Shown: in pieces, positions 11,313 to 19,504 of the stretch
Position numbering within the stretch: position 1 is the stretch's first letter
Layout: the number at the start of each line of letters is the position of its first letter
Origin: Sphingomonas yabuuchiae
GTDB lineage: Bacteria > Pseudomonadota > Alphaproteobacteria > Sphingomonadales > Sphingomonadaceae
Reading direction: 5' to 3'
DNA: 64,000 nucleotides
NCBI RefSeq assembly: GCF_014199595.1
Contig: NZ_JACHNX010000005.1
Span: 1 to 64,000, forward strand
The notes under the pieces: model-generated
The model's input: the letters and a program-made list of their open reading frames with translations, nothing else
Told to the model about the DNA's origin: nothing
Databases searched by the model: none
Program-made: the position numbers and the translations under genes

Positions 11313-11807
11313 TTAAATGGACGGAAAGGGGTTAAATAACGGTTCCTGAAGGACGACGAGCGCGGCCACCGCGATGGCCACGCCGTAGGGAACCTCGATC
11401 GCCGGAGCGGCATCGCCCAGCCTTCGGACGCGCAGGCGGTGGTCGATCAACATCGCGATCGTGACCGCGCCGCCCGCAAGCGACATGACCAGCAACATGC
11501 GGAACAGCGACGGCAGGGGCAGCCACAGGGCTACGGCCGCGATCATCTTCACATCCCCGCCGCCCATCATGCCGATGCGAAACGCCTGGGCGAACAGCAG
11601 GAATATCGCGACGCCGACGCCGAGCTGCACCACCATGCCGGGCCAGACGGGAACGCCGCTCGCCCACCACCACAGCGGCGCGAGTAGCGCGATGGCGATA
11701 TTCTTGCGGTCGGCGATCTCACGGGTCCGCGCATCCTCGATCCCCGCCGACACCAGCAGCAGGACGAGCGCCACCAGCAGCGCGATACGCATTATGGTCC
11801 ATTCCAT
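11313..11807 (-). CDS. cpaA: Prepilin peptidase CpaA/TadV (A24 family)
   Basis: CpaA cleaves the leader from Flp prepilin and pseudopilins at the inner membrane. The 164-residue polytopic protein carries the two catalytic aspartates, Asp25 in GIEDARTREI and Asp85 in GGGDVKM, the GxGD signature of aspartic prepilin peptidases. It is the short form without the N-methylation domain, as usual in Tad loci. A second in-frame ATG at 11792 would remove five residues. It is first in the operon, and no flp pilin gene lies upstream; the neighbour is a divergent hydrolase gene 44 bases away. Confidence 0.92.
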   Translation of the reverse strand: MEWTIMRIALLVALVLLLVSAGIEDARTREIADRKNIAIALLAPLWWWASGVPVWPGMVVQLGVGVAIFLLFAQAFRIGMMGGGDVKMIAAVALWLPLPSLFRMLLVMSLAGGAVTIAMLIDHRLRVRRLGDAAPAIEVPYGVAIAVAALVVLQEPLFNPFPSI

Positions 11808-11851
11808 GGCATGAAGCCCTAGACGGCGGGGCTTTCAAAACCGTAACCGGG

Positions 11852-12796
11852 ATGCGGATGACCGACACCCTGTCCCTTCGCCGCAGTTTCCCGGCCGCCG
11901 CCACGCTGTCGCGCTGGCACGCGCCCGACGGGTGGGAGCATCGGCGCTTCGACTGGGCGGCGCGCGCGCCGCGCGGACGGCTGTTGTTCCAGACCGGCCG
12001 TGCCGATGTGATCGAGAAATATCTGGAGGTCTTTGCCCATCTGGTCGGGCGGGGGTGGAGCGTCACCGCCTTCGACTGGCGCGGGCAGGGGGGATCGGGG
12101 CGGTTGCTGGCCGATCGCCATGTCGGGCATGGCGGCAATTTCTCAGGTCTGGTTGAGGATTTGCGGGCCTTCTGGACGGTATGGCGGGCCGAGGACTCCG
12201 CAGGCGAACTGCCGCATGTCCTTCTGGGTCATTCGATGGGCGGGCATCTGGCGCTGCGGGCGGTGGTCGAGGGGGCGGTTGATCCGCACGCTCTGATCCT
12301 TGTCGCGCCGATGCTGGGCCTGCGCCTGCCGACCGGCGCGCTGCTGGGTGCGGGGATCATCCGCCTGATGAACGCGCTGGGCCGGGCCGAGCGCGGCATC
12401 TGGCAGGCCAAGCAAGGACCCGGCCATCATACGCGGCAGCGCAACCTGACCCATGATGTCGAGCGGTTCGAGGATGAGGGTTATTGGTACGCCCAACAGC
12501 CCGATCTGGCGCTGGGGCCGCCAAGCTGGGGCTGGCTCGCCGCCGCATTGCGCTCGATCCGGGCGCTGGCGCGCGATCCCCGGCTGGACCAGGTGAGCGT
12601 GCGCTCGCTGATGCTGATCGCCGAAGCCGACCGGCTGGTGGATCCCAAGGCCGCCACCGCCATCGCCGCCCGGATCGGCGCGCGGGTCGAGCGATTCGGG
12701 CCGGAGGCAGCGCATGAGTTGCTGCGCGAGATCGATCCGGTGCGGCTGCGCGCCTTGGCGGCGATCGATGCTTTTCTGGACGGGGTGGCGGCGTGA
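11852..12796 (+). CDS. Alpha/beta hydrolase, lysophospholipase / monoacylglycerol-lipase type
   Basis: This cytoplasmic serine hydrolase has 314 residues. The nucleophile elbow GHSMGGH places Ser128, the acid is probably the Asp in LIAEADRLVDP, and the His in GPEAAHELLRE completes a normal triad. DWRGQGGSGRL matches the oxyanion and N-terminal region of PldB-like lysophospholipases. The exact ester substrate cannot be read from sequence. The next gene starts at GTG 12793, overlapping this stop, so the two are probably co-translated. ATG 11858 is an alternative start two codons in. Confidence 0.85.
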   Translation: MRMTDTLSLRRSFPAAATLSRWHAPDGWEHRRFDWAARAPRGRLLFQTGRADVIEKYLEVFAHLVGRGWSVTAFDWRGQGGSGRLLADRHVGHGGNFSGLVEDLRAFWTVWRAEDSAGELPHVLLGHSMGGHLALRAVVEGAVDPHALILVAPMLGLRLPTGALLGAGIIRLMNALGRAERGIWQAKQGPGHHTRQRNLTHDVERFEDEGYWYAQQPDLALGPPSWGWLAAALRSIRALARDPRLDQVSVRSLMLIAEADRLVDPKAATAIAARIGARVERFGPEAAHELLREIDPVRLRALAAIDAFLDGVAA

Positions 12797-13878
12797 TCCA
12801 CGACGTCGCGATCGTGGGTGCGGGCATGGCCGGGGCAGGGCTGGCCGCCGCGATCGGATCGCGCGCGCGTGTCCTTCTGCTGGAGGCGGAGGACATGCCC
12901 GGCCGCCATGCGACGGGGCGTTCGGCGGCCTTCTGGTCGGAAACCTATGGCGGCCCGGCGGTGCAGCCGCTGACCACCGCCTCGGGGCCTGCCCTGCGCG
13001 AAGGCGGCTATCTGACGCCGCTCGGCTCGCTGCATGTCGGCCGCGCGGAGGATGAGGCGCGGGTCGAGCGGCTGCTCACGGATTTCGACGGGAGCGGGGT
13101 GGCGCTGTCACGCGTCGATCCGGCGGCGCGTATCCCCGGCCTTCGCCCCGAATGGGTGCACGGCGTCTGGGAGCCGAGCTGCGCCTATATCGACGTCGCC
13201 GCACTCCACGCGGACTATCTGGCCGCGGCGAGGGCGGCGGGTACGGAAATCCGGACCCGCGGGGCTTTGCTGGCGGCCGAGCGGCGCGATGGCGTCTGGC
13301 ATCTGGAAACCCGCGCGGGATCGTTTTCGGCCAAATTACTGGTCAATGCAGCCGGTGCCTGGGCCGATGACGTGGCCAGGCTCGCGGGCGTCGTGCCGAT
13401 CGGCATCACGCCCTATCGCCGGACGATGGTGCAACTGCGCACCGATCCGCCCGTGCCCGAGGGCCTCCCCCATGTCGTCGACATAGCGGGTCGTTTCTAC
13501 TTCAAGCCTGAGGTGGGCGGGCGGCTCTGGCTGACCCCGCATGACGAGACGCCGAGCATTCCCTGCGACATTGCGCCCGAGGAATGGGACGTCGCGGTCG
13601 CCATCGACCGGCTGGAAAAGGTCGTCGACTGGCGCGTCGAGGCGGTCGAGCGCCGCTGGGCAGGGCTGCGCAGCTTCGCCCCCGACCGTGCGCCGGTATA
13701 CGGCTTCGATGCACGCATACCGGGCTTTTTCTGGTGCGCGGGGCAAGGCGGCTTCGGCATCCAGACCGCCCCCGCCGCCTCGGCGCTGGCGGCGGCGTTG
13801 CTGCTGGGCGAGGGGCCTGTGCCCGAGGGGCTCGACCCCCAACGCTATGGCGCAGGTCGATTTTCTGCTAAGGGATGA
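12793..13878 (+). CDS. FAD-dependent oxidoreductase of the D-amino-acid-oxidase family, D-arginine-dehydrogenase-like
   Basis: A 361-residue DAO-family flavoprotein. The Rossmann FAD motif is at residues 9-14 (GAGMAG), followed by GRHATGRSAAF, and the C-terminal core has GLRSFAPDR and GQGGFGIQTAPA. The layout matches Pseudomonas D-arginine dehydrogenase (from memory). The substrate-carboxylate Arg and the FYFKPE Tyr are present, but positions equivalent to that enzyme's His48 and Glu87 appear to be Phe and a non-acidic residue, so arginine may not be the substrate. It starts at GTG overlapping the hydrolase stop. Other D-amino acids or N-substituted amino acids are plausible substrates. Confidence 0.8.
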   Translation: MIHDVAIVGAGMAGAGLAAAIGSRARVLLLEAEDMPGRHATGRSAAFWSETYGGPAVQPLTTASGPALREGGYLTPLGSLHVGRAEDEARVERLLTDFDGSGVALSRVDPAARIPGLRPEWVHGVWEPSCAYIDVAALHADYLAAARAAGTEIRTRGALLAAERRDGVWHLETRAGSFSAKLLVNAAGAWADDVARLAGVVPIGITPYRRTMVQLRTDPPVPEGLPHVVDIAGRFYFKPEVGGRLWLTPHDETPSIPCDIAPEEWDVAVAIDRLEKVVDWRVEAVERRWAGLRSFAPDRAPVYGFDARIPGFFWCAGQGGFGIQTAPAASALAAALLLGEGPVPEGLDPQRYGAGRFSAKG

Positions 13879-13903
13879 TCGCTTCTTTCCCGGAGAGATC
13901 ATC

Positions 13904-14080
13904 ATGGCACACAGCTTTGCGATCGAGAAGAACAAGGCGGGCGAATATGTCGCCAAGTTCCGCTACAACAGCGAACTGATCTGGTGGACCGAGGGCTATG
14001 CCAGCAAGGCCGGAGCCCGCAATGCCATCGAATCCGTCCTGAAGAACGGACCTAACGCGCCGATCCACGAACCGGAGTGA
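13904..14080 (+). CDS. YegP-like small protein (DUF1508 / UPF0339)
   Basis: A 58-residue protein beginning MAHSFAIEKNKAGEYVAKF and containing EGYASKAGARNAIESVLKN, which matches the single repeat unit of the DUF1508/YegP fold. Many family members carry two tandem units; this one has only one. GGAGAG six bases before ATG 13904 is a good ribosome-binding site. It follows the flavoprotein gene by 25 bases. The family's function is not established. Confidence 0.85.
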   Translation: MAHSFAIEKNKAGEYVAKFRYNSELIWWTEGYASKAGARNAIESVLKNGPNAPIHEPE

Positions 14081-14117
14081 TCTGCGCTTCGGGGCAAAGG
14101 ACGCGGCAGGCGTTGGA

Positions 14118-14555
14118 TTATTTCCGAAACGTCTCCGCCGCGTCGCTGGCCAGCTTGTCGGCGCGCTCGTTGTCGGGGTGGCCGGCATGGCCCTTCACCC
14201 ATTTCCACTCGATCCGGTGGCGTTCGGCCGCCGCCAGCAGGGCCTGCCAGAGTTCGGCATTCTTGACCGGCTTCTTGTCCGCGGTGCGCCAGCCATTGCG
14301 CTTCCAGCCATGGATCCACTTGGTCAGGCCGTCCATCACGTAACGGCTGTCGGTCGACAGCGTGACGGCGCAGGGGCGCTTGAGCGCGTTCAGCGCCTCG
14401 ATCGCGGCCATCAACTCCATGCGGTTGTTGGTCGTCAGCGCCTCGCCGCCGGACAATTCCTTTTCATGCGTGCCCGACCGGATCAGCGCGCCCCAGCCGC
14501 CGGGGCCGGGATTGCCCTTGCACGCGCCGTCGGTGGCGATCTCGACGGGGGTCAC
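14118..14555 (-). CDS. rnhA: Ribonuclease HI
   Basis: RNase HI cleaves RNA in RNA-DNA hybrids. The 145-residue protein begins with [18 protein letters not shown], carrying the first catalytic Asp. [12 protein letters not shown] provides the catalytic Glu, [14 protein letters not shown] the second Asp, and [14 protein letters not shown] the His and last Asp, so the active site is complete. GTG 14555 overlaps the thrB stop (GTGA), implying translational coupling; a longer frame upstream has no family similarity. The order ispH-thrB-rnhA recurs in alphaproteobacteria. Confidence 0.96.
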   Translation of the reverse strand: MTPVEIATDGACKGNPGPGGWGALIRSGTHEKELSGGEALTTNNRMELMAAIEALNALKRPCAVTLSTDSRYVMDGLTKWIHGWKRNGWRTADKKPVKNAELWQALLAAAERHRIEWKWVKGHAGHPDNERADKLASDAAETFRK

Positions 14556-15505
14556 AGTCCGGCCTTTCCGTCGCGATAGGCGACATAGCGCCGCCAATAG
14601 GCCAGCGGGTCCTTGCGCGTCACCAGCGCGTCGGCGGGGGTGTTGAGCCAGTCCCACGCGCGCGACAGGGCGAAACGCAGACATGCCCCCATCGCCAGCT
14701 TCGTGAATGCCCCGCGCTCCGCCTCGGTCAGCGGGAAGTGGCGTTCATATCCCTCGACCAGTGCCTCGCCGATATTGGGCGCGTACACTTCACCGCTGGC
14801 GTCGAAACTCCAGGCGGAGTGCATGACGGCCAGGTCGTAGACGCGGAAATCGGTGCAGGCGAAATAGAAGTCGATCAGCCCGGTGACCTTGTCGCCCAGC
14901 ACCAGGACATTGTCGGGGAACAGGTCGGCATGAATCACACATGTATCGAGGTCCTGCGCCTCCCAGCCACCCAGTACGGCGTCGAGCGCCTCGCCCATCG
15001 CGTCGTGCAGACCCGGCTCGATCCGATCGAGATCGCGCCCGCATTGCTCGAACAGCGGTCGCCAGCTGGCATGACCCATCGAATTGGGGCGGTTCTGCGG
15101 GAAGTCCTGCACCGCCCGGTGCATCGCCCCCAGCGCATCCGCCGCCGCCAGCGCCTGGGCCGGGGTGGGGTGCGACAGCGACACGCCCGTCAGGAACTGG
15201 ATCAGGCACGCCGGGCGGCCCGCCAGCTCCTGTATCTCCACGCCTTCCCGGTCCTTGATCGCGGGCGGCACCGGCAGGCCCTTGGCCGCCAGATGGTCGA
15301 GCAGCGCGAGGAAGAAGGGCAGGTCGCCCGCCGCCACGCGCTTTTCATACAGCGTCAGGATGAACCGCGCGGCCGTGGTGTCGACCAGGTAATTGCTGTT
15401 CTCGACGCCCTCGGCGATCCCCTTGGCGGAGATCAGTTCACCCACGTCATAGCGTGCCAGAAACGCCGACAGCGCCTCGGCCGAAACCTGCGTATAGACG
15501 GCCAT
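14552..15505 (-). CDS. thrB: Homoserine kinase, aminoglycoside-phosphotransferase-fold type
   Basis: This ThrB phosphorylates L-homoserine in threonine biosynthesis. The 317-residue protein belongs to the APH-fold class found in proteobacteria rather than the GHMP class. Visible features are the N-terminal start [12 protein letters not shown], the nucleotide-binding lobe [22 protein letters not shown], the catalytic loop [12 protein letters not shown] and the metal-binding GLIDFYFAC. It sits three bases after ispH and overlaps rnhA. Confidence 0.95.
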   Translation of the reverse strand: MAVYTQVSAEALSAFLARYDVGELISAKGIAEGVENSNYLVDTTAARFILTLYEKRVAAGDLPFFLALLDHLAAKGLPVPPAIKDREGVEIQELAGRPACLIQFLTGVSLSHPTPAQALAAADALGAMHRAVQDFPQNRPNSMGHASWRPLFEQCGRDLDRIEPGLHDAMGEALDAVLGGWEAQDLDTCVIHADLFPDNVLVLGDKVTGLIDFYFACTDFRVYDLAVMHSAWSFDASGEVYAPNIGEALVEGYERHFPLTEAERGAFTKLAMGACLRFALSRAWDWLNTPADALVTRKDPLAYWRRYVAYRDGKAGL

Positions 15506-15508
15506 GGT

Positions 15509-16477
15509 TCAGGCGGCCGTTTCCAGCCCGCGGGGCAGCTTGAAGGCGATGGTCTCGCGCGTCGTCTCTTCCTCGCGCTCGGAAACGATGAAGCGTTCCG
15601 ACAGGCGATCGACCAGTTCACGCACCAGCAGCTCGGGCGCGGAGGCCCCGGCGGTCAGGCCCAGCGTCTTCACGCCGTCCAGGAACGCCCAGTCGAGATC
15701 GGCGGCACGCTGGATCAGCATGGCGCGCTTGCCCGCCCGCTCGGCCACTTCGACCAGGCGCAGCGAGTTGGAGGAATTAGGCGCACCGATCACCAGCACC
15801 GCGTCGCATTCGGCGGCGATCGCCTTGACGGCGGCCTGGCGGTTGGAGGTGGCGTAGCAGATATCCTCGCCGCGCGGTCCCTGGATCGTCGGGAAGCGGC
15901 GCTGCAACGCCTCGATCGTCGCGGCGGTGTCGTCTACCGACAAGGTGGTCTGGGTCAGGAAGGCGAGATTGTCGGGATCGGCGGGCGCGAACGCCTCGAC
16001 ATCCGCAACCGTCTCGACCAGCGACATCGATCCCTGCGGCACCTGGCCGAAGGTGCCGATGACCTCGGGGTGTCCGGCATGGCCGATGAAGACGATGTGG
16101 CGGCCCATCTCGACCAGCCGCTCGGCCTGGCGATGCACCTTCGACACCAGCGGGCAGGTCGCGTCGAAATAGGCGAGGCCCCGGTTCTCCGCATCGGCGG
16201 GCACCGACTTCGGCACCCCGTGCGCGGAGAAGACGACATGCGCGTTGGGCGGCACCTCGTCCAGTTCCTCGACGAAGATCGCGCCCTTGGCCTTCAGACT
16301 GTCGACGACGAACTTGTTGTGGACGATCTCGTGCCGGACATAGACCGGCGCGCCATGCTTCTCGAGCGCCAGCTCGACGATGCGGATGGCGCGGTCGACA
16401 CCGGCGCAGAAACCGCGCGGGGCGGCGATCAACAGGTCGAGCGGCGGCTTCGTGGCGTCGGTCATGGATGGGGTCAT
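15509..16477 (-). CDS. ispH: 4-hydroxy-3-methylbut-2-enyl diphosphate reductase
   Basis: IspH makes IPP and DMAPP in the last step of the MEP isoprenoid pathway, using a 4Fe-4S cluster. The three cluster cysteines are visible in [23 protein letters not shown] and the [12 protein letters not shown] region. The substrate residues in [17 protein letters not shown] and [11 protein letters not shown] are also present. The product is 322 residues from ATG 16477; ATG 16465 is an alternative, and the longer upstream frame looks non-native. It leads the likely ispH-thrB-rnhA operon. Confidence 0.95.
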   Translation of the reverse strand: MTPSMTDATKPPLDLLIAAPRGFCAGVDRAIRIVELALEKHGAPVYVRHEIVHNKFVVDSLKAKGAIFVEELDEVPPNAHVVFSAHGVPKSVPADAENRGLAYFDATCPLVSKVHRQAERLVEMGRHIVFIGHAGHPEVIGTFGQVPQGSMSLVETVADVEAFAPADPDNLAFLTQTTLSVDDTAATIEALQRRFPTIQGPRGEDICYATSNRQAAVKAIAAECDAVLVIGAPNSSNSLRLVEVAERAGKRAMLIQRAADLDWAFLDGVKTLGLTAGASAPELLVRELVDRLSERFIVSEREEETTRETIAFKLPRGLETAA

Positions 16478-16579
16478 GGGGACGGCTCTACGCCATTGCT
16501 TGCGCGCGTCCAACCCGGTTCCTATGCTGGCGGCCAAACCGGCATCCTGCTTCGGCATCCAGAATAGGCGTTTCGACCT

Positions 16580-17218
16580 GTGAAAGCATCGTTTCTCGCT
16601 CCCGTCGCCCTTGCGCTCGTTCTCGGCGGTTGCGCCCGTACGGGTGAGATCGATGCGTCGGGCGGCATCACCGCCGTCCGCTCGGCTTGCCCGATCGTCG
16701 GCGTCGCGGCGGGGACCGGCGACATCACGCTGTTCAAGACGCCGGGCGCGACCGACCAGGGTTCGATCGACCTGATCGCCAACCTGACCAATGTTCGCGG
16801 CAACTGCGCCGATGCGGGTTCAGACATCGTGACGACGGTCAATTTCGACGTCGAGGCGCGGCGTACCGACACGGCGGCGGCGCGGGACGTGGTGCTGCCT
16901 TACTATATCGCGATCGTGCGCGGCGGGACCAACGTCGTCGCCAAGCGCGTCGGCCGGGTGAACGTGCATTTCGATGCGGGCCAGGCGCGGGGCCAGGTGG
17001 CGGGCGAGGCCTCGACCACCATCGCGCGGGCGGCGGCGACCTTGCCCGACGATGTTCGCGAAAAGCTGACCCGTCGTCGCAAGGCCGGGGACGAGGATGC
17101 GGCGGTCGATCCGCTGACCAACCCGGAGGTGCGCCAGGCGGTGGCCAGCGCCAGCTTCGAGGCGCTGGTCGGGTTCCAACTGACCGACGCGCAGCTGCGG
17201 TACAACGCGACTCGGTGA
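16580..17218 (+). CDS. Predicted lipoprotein, unknown function
   Basis: A 212-residue protein starting at GTG 16580 with a lipoprotein signal ([14 protein letters not shown]); Cys18 would be lipidated. The mature part is soluble-looking, rich in Asp, Thr and Ala, with beta-type segments such as [16 protein letters not shown] and [13 protein letters not shown]. The C-terminus is charged and ends [15 protein letters not shown] do not recognise the family. It is divergent from ispH and followed by a large inverted repeat that could act as its 3' end. Confidence 0.75.
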   Translation: MKASFLAPVALALVLGGCARTGEIDASGGITAVRSACPIVGVAAGTGDITLFKTPGATDQGSIDLIANLTNVRGNCADAGSDIVTTVNFDVEARRTDTAAARDVVLPYYIAIVRGGTNVVAKRVGRVNVHFDAGQARGQVAGEASTTIARAAATLPDDVREKLTRRRKAGDEDAAVDPLTNPEVRQAVASASFEALVGFQLTDAQLRYNATR

Positions 17219-17228
17219 TGTCGGCGTG

Positions 17229-17377
17229 CCCCGGCGAAGGCCGGGGCCCAGTTACTTTAAGGCTTGTGGCGCGCGGAACATGGCGTGGGAGGCTCCGGCG
17301 CCCCTTTGTATTTGCTCCCACGCGATGTTCCGCGCGTCTCTGACCAAGTGGCACCTGGGCCCCGGCCTTCGCCGGGG
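17229..17377. repeat. Long inverted repeat (149 bp) with nested arms, REP family F
   Basis: The 23-base outer arm at 17229-17251 (core CCCCGGCGAAGGCCGGGG) is repeated in perfect inversion at 17355-17377. Inside it, a 22-base arm at 17270-17291 is inverted at 17315-17336 with one mismatch. The whole could fold into one long hairpin with a small central loop. It lies between a lipoprotein gene and the gcv leader. The outer arms are themselves palindromic, as in BIME repeats. Confidence 0.8.
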
Positions 17378-17495
17378 AACGAAGAAGGGCGTCGATCTCG
17401 CATCCCGCTCGACCCCACAATCCACAACATTGATCGCGCCCACCGCCGTTCCCGATTGACTTGAGGCAACCCTGTCGGCAGAGGGCGCGGCGTCG

Positions 17496-17515
17496 ATGTC
17501 GGACATGTCCGACAT
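17496..17515. promoter_or_regulatory. Perfect 20-bp palindrome just upstream of the glycine riboswitch
   Basis: ATGTCGGACATGTCCGACAT is a perfect 10+10 palindrome without spacer. It ends five bases before the first aptamer. Its symmetry suits a dimeric transcription factor; if it is transcribed it would form a hairpin. No regulator gene is adjacent. It is a candidate second control point for the gcv operon. Confidence 0.55.
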
Positions 17516-17519
17516 AGGC

Positions 17520-17722
17520 GCGCGCGGGAGAGCGCCGGGTTCGCCTTTCAGGTGACGAAAACCCGGCCGCCGAAGGAGCAACCACCCCGGAATCTCTCAG
17601 GCAAATGGGACCGCGCGATCGCCATCGACACTCTGGAAAGCGCGCTTCGGCTCACGCCGTCGTGCCACCGAAGGGGTAAGCCGGAATTTCCGGCGAAAGC
17701 TCTCAGGTTCCGTGACAGAGGG
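17520..17722 (+). promoter_or_regulatory. Tandem glycine riboswitch (gcvT motif) controlling the gcv operon
   Basis: Two glycine aptamers lie head to tail in the gcvT leader. Aptamer 1 (about 17520-17617) has GGGAGAG, CGCCGAAGGAGCAA and CTCTCAGGCAAATGGGACCG, closed by pairing of the CGCGCGG-like start with CCGCGCG. Aptamer 2 (about 17629-17722) has TCTGGAAAG, CACCGAAGGGGTAA and AGCTCTCAGGTTCCGTGACAGAGG. These are the conserved cores of known glycine riboswitches, which usually turn on glycine-cleavage genes when glycine is abundant. About 63 bases separate aptamer 2 from the gcvT GTG start. Confidence 0.95.
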
Positions 17723-17785
17723 GGATCGGATCGGGTAAGGACATTTGCGTCCCTAGCCGACACCCTTTTGACGGAGACCGGCCCC

Positions 17786-18961
17786 GTGAGCGACACCGCA
17801 GACCTGAACGTAGAAGACGCCCCCGAGGGTCAGGAGATCATCCAGACGCTGCCGCTGGACGCATGGCATCGTGCGCGCGGCGGCCGGATGGTCCCGTTCG
17901 CGTGCTATGAAATGCCGGTCCAGTATGAAGGCATCATGGCCGAGCATCTCTGGACCCGCGAGTCGGCCGGCCTGTTCGACGTCAGCCATATGGGTCAGGT
18001 GGTCTTCACCGGCGAGAACGGTCTGGGCCCGGTCATCACCGCGCTGGAAAAGGTCCTGCCGGGCGACATCACCGGCCTGGGCTCTGCCAAGAACCGCTAT
18101 TCGCTGCTGCTCAACGAAGAGGGCGGCATCCTCGACGATCTGATGGTGACCAAGCGCACGCTCGACGGCGCGGAAGAGCTGTACATGGTCGTCAACGGCG
18201 CGACGAAGTATGACGACATCGCCTATCTGCTCGACTTCGTCCCCGACGATGCGACGCTGAACCTGCTCGACGAGCAGGCGCTGCTGGCGCTCCAGGGGCC
18301 GAAGGCGGTCGACGCGTTGTCGCGGATCGTGCCGGGCGTCGAGGCCTTGGTGTTCATGACTGCCGCCGACTTCACCTGGAACGACGTGCCGCTGTGGATC
18401 AGCCGCTCGGGCTATACCGGCGAGGACGGTTACGAAATCTCGATCCCGGCCGAGCATGCCGCCGCGTTCGCCGACCGCTTGTGCGAACAGGCGGAAGTGA
18501 AGCCGATCGGCCTGGGCGCGCGTGATTCGCTGCGTCTGGAGGCGGGGCTGCCGCTTTACGGCCATGATCTCGACCCCGAGACGACGCCGGTGATGGCCGA
18601 TCTGGGCTTCGCGCTCGCAAAGAAGCGTCGCGAGGCGGCCGACTTCCTGGGCGCCGAGCGTATTCTCGCCGAGCGTGAGAACGGCCCGGCCGTCAAGCGC
18701 GTCGGCCTGACCGTCGCGGGTCGCCAGCCGGTGCGCGAAGGCGCGTCGGTGGTGGCCGAGGACGGCTCGGTCATCGGCCGCGTGACCAGCGGCGGCTTTG
18801 CCCCCTCGATGGGCGCGCCGATCGCGATGGCCTATGTCCCGACCGCGCTGGCGACGCCCGGCACGGCCCTCAAACTGCTTCAGCGCGGCAAGACCCATGA
18901 CGCCACCGTCACGGCCATGCCGTTCGTCCCCCATCGTTACGTTCGTTCAGGAGCCAAGTGA
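17786..18961 (+). CDS. gcvT: Glycine cleavage system T protein (aminomethyltransferase)
   Basis: GcvT transfers the methylene group from aminomethylated H protein to tetrahydrofolate, releasing ammonia. From GTG 17786 the protein has 391 residues. GGAG lies about ten bases upstream, whereas the longer open frame only reads through the riboswitch. Conserved parts include [50 protein letters not shown] and [11 protein letters not shown]. It is first of the gcvT-gcvH-gcvPA-gcvPB operon; the L protein must be encoded elsewhere. Confidence 0.96.
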   Translation: MSDTADLNVEDAPEGQEIIQTLPLDAWHRARGGRMVPFACYEMPVQYEGIMAEHLWTRESAGLFDVSHMGQVVFTGENGLGPVITALEKVLPGDITGLGSAKNRYSLLLNEEGGILDDLMVTKRTLDGAEELYMVVNGATKYDDIAYLLDFVPDDATLNLLDEQALLALQGPKAVDALSRIVPGVEALVFMTAADFTWNDVPLWISRSGYTGEDGYEISIPAEHAAAFADRLCEQAEVKPIGLGARDSLRLEAGLPLYGHDLDPETTPVMADLGFALAKKRREAADFLGAERILAERENGPAVKRVGLTVAGRQPVREGASVVAEDGSVIGRVTSGGFAPSMGAPIAMAYVPTALATPGTALKLLQRGKTHDATVTAMPFVPHRYVRSGAK

Positions 18962-18963
18962 CC

Positions 18964-19335
18964 ATGAGCCGCTATTTCACCGAAGATCATGAGTGGATCG
19001 ACGTCGACGGTGATGTCGGCACGGTCGGCATCTCCGATTACGCGCAGGGTGCGCTGGGCGACATCGTGTTCGTCGACGTCCCCGAGGAAGGCCGCGAGCT
19101 GAGCAAGGGCGACGAGGCCGCCGTGGTCGAGTCGGTCAAGGCCGCCTCGGACGTCTATGCGCCGGTGTCGGGCACCGTGGTCGAGGGCAATGCCCAGCTG
19201 GCCGACGAGCCCGCGCTGGTGAACAGCGATCCGGAAGGCGAGGGCTGGTTCTTCAAGATCACGCTGTCAGATGCCTCGGAGCTGGACGCGCTGATGGACG
19301 AAGCCGCCTACGCTGCGTTCGTCGCAAAACTCTGA
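18964..19335 (+). CDS. gcvH: Glycine cleavage system H protein
   Basis: GcvH carries the lipoyl arm that shuttles the aminomethyl group between the P, T and L proteins. The protein is 123 residues from ATG 18964, two bases after the gcvT stop. Lys59 in [17 protein letters not shown] is the lipoylation site, and [20 protein letters not shown] is the family N-terminus. GTG 18958 is an alternative start adding two residues. Confidence 0.96.
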   Translation: MSRYFTEDHEWIDVDGDVGTVGISDYAQGALGDIVFVDVPEEGRELSKGDEAAVVESVKAASDVYAPVSGTVVEGNAQLADEPALVNSDPEGEGWFFKITLSDASELDALMDEAAYAAFVAKL

Positions 19336-19374
19336 TCTGATGCCCCTCCCTACATAGGGGGGGGCCTTCTTCCT

Positions 19375-19482
19375 CCCCTCCCGCAGGCGGGAGGGGTTGG
19401 GGGAGGGGACTCGTTCTCCCCCAAGCGATACGCCTGCCGAAGCCGGGTGCCCTCCCCCGGCCCCTCCCGCCTGCGGGAGGGG
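19375..19482. repeat. REP pair (BIME-type), family A, inside the gcv operon
   Basis: Two inverted copies of CCCCTCCCGC(N)2GCGGGAGGGG, with TTGGGGGAGGG or CCCTCCCCCGG tails, lie at 19375-19408 and 19450-19482, spaced by about 41 bases. They fill the 169-base gap between gcvH and gcvPA. In the transcript they could form a stable structure affecting read-through or 3'-end stability. Confidence 0.75.
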
Positions 19483-19504
19483 AGAAGAAGAGGAGGGCGG
19501 AGAA

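Noticed and set aside
17456..17484. TTGACT as a -35 for the gcv promoter
   Set aside because: No acceptable -10 hexamer at 16-18 bases downstream, so I do not annotate a promoter there.
17552..17785. N-terminal extension of GcvT through the leader
   Set aside because: The extension is the riboswitch read as protein; GTG 17786 with GGAG upstream matches the family start.
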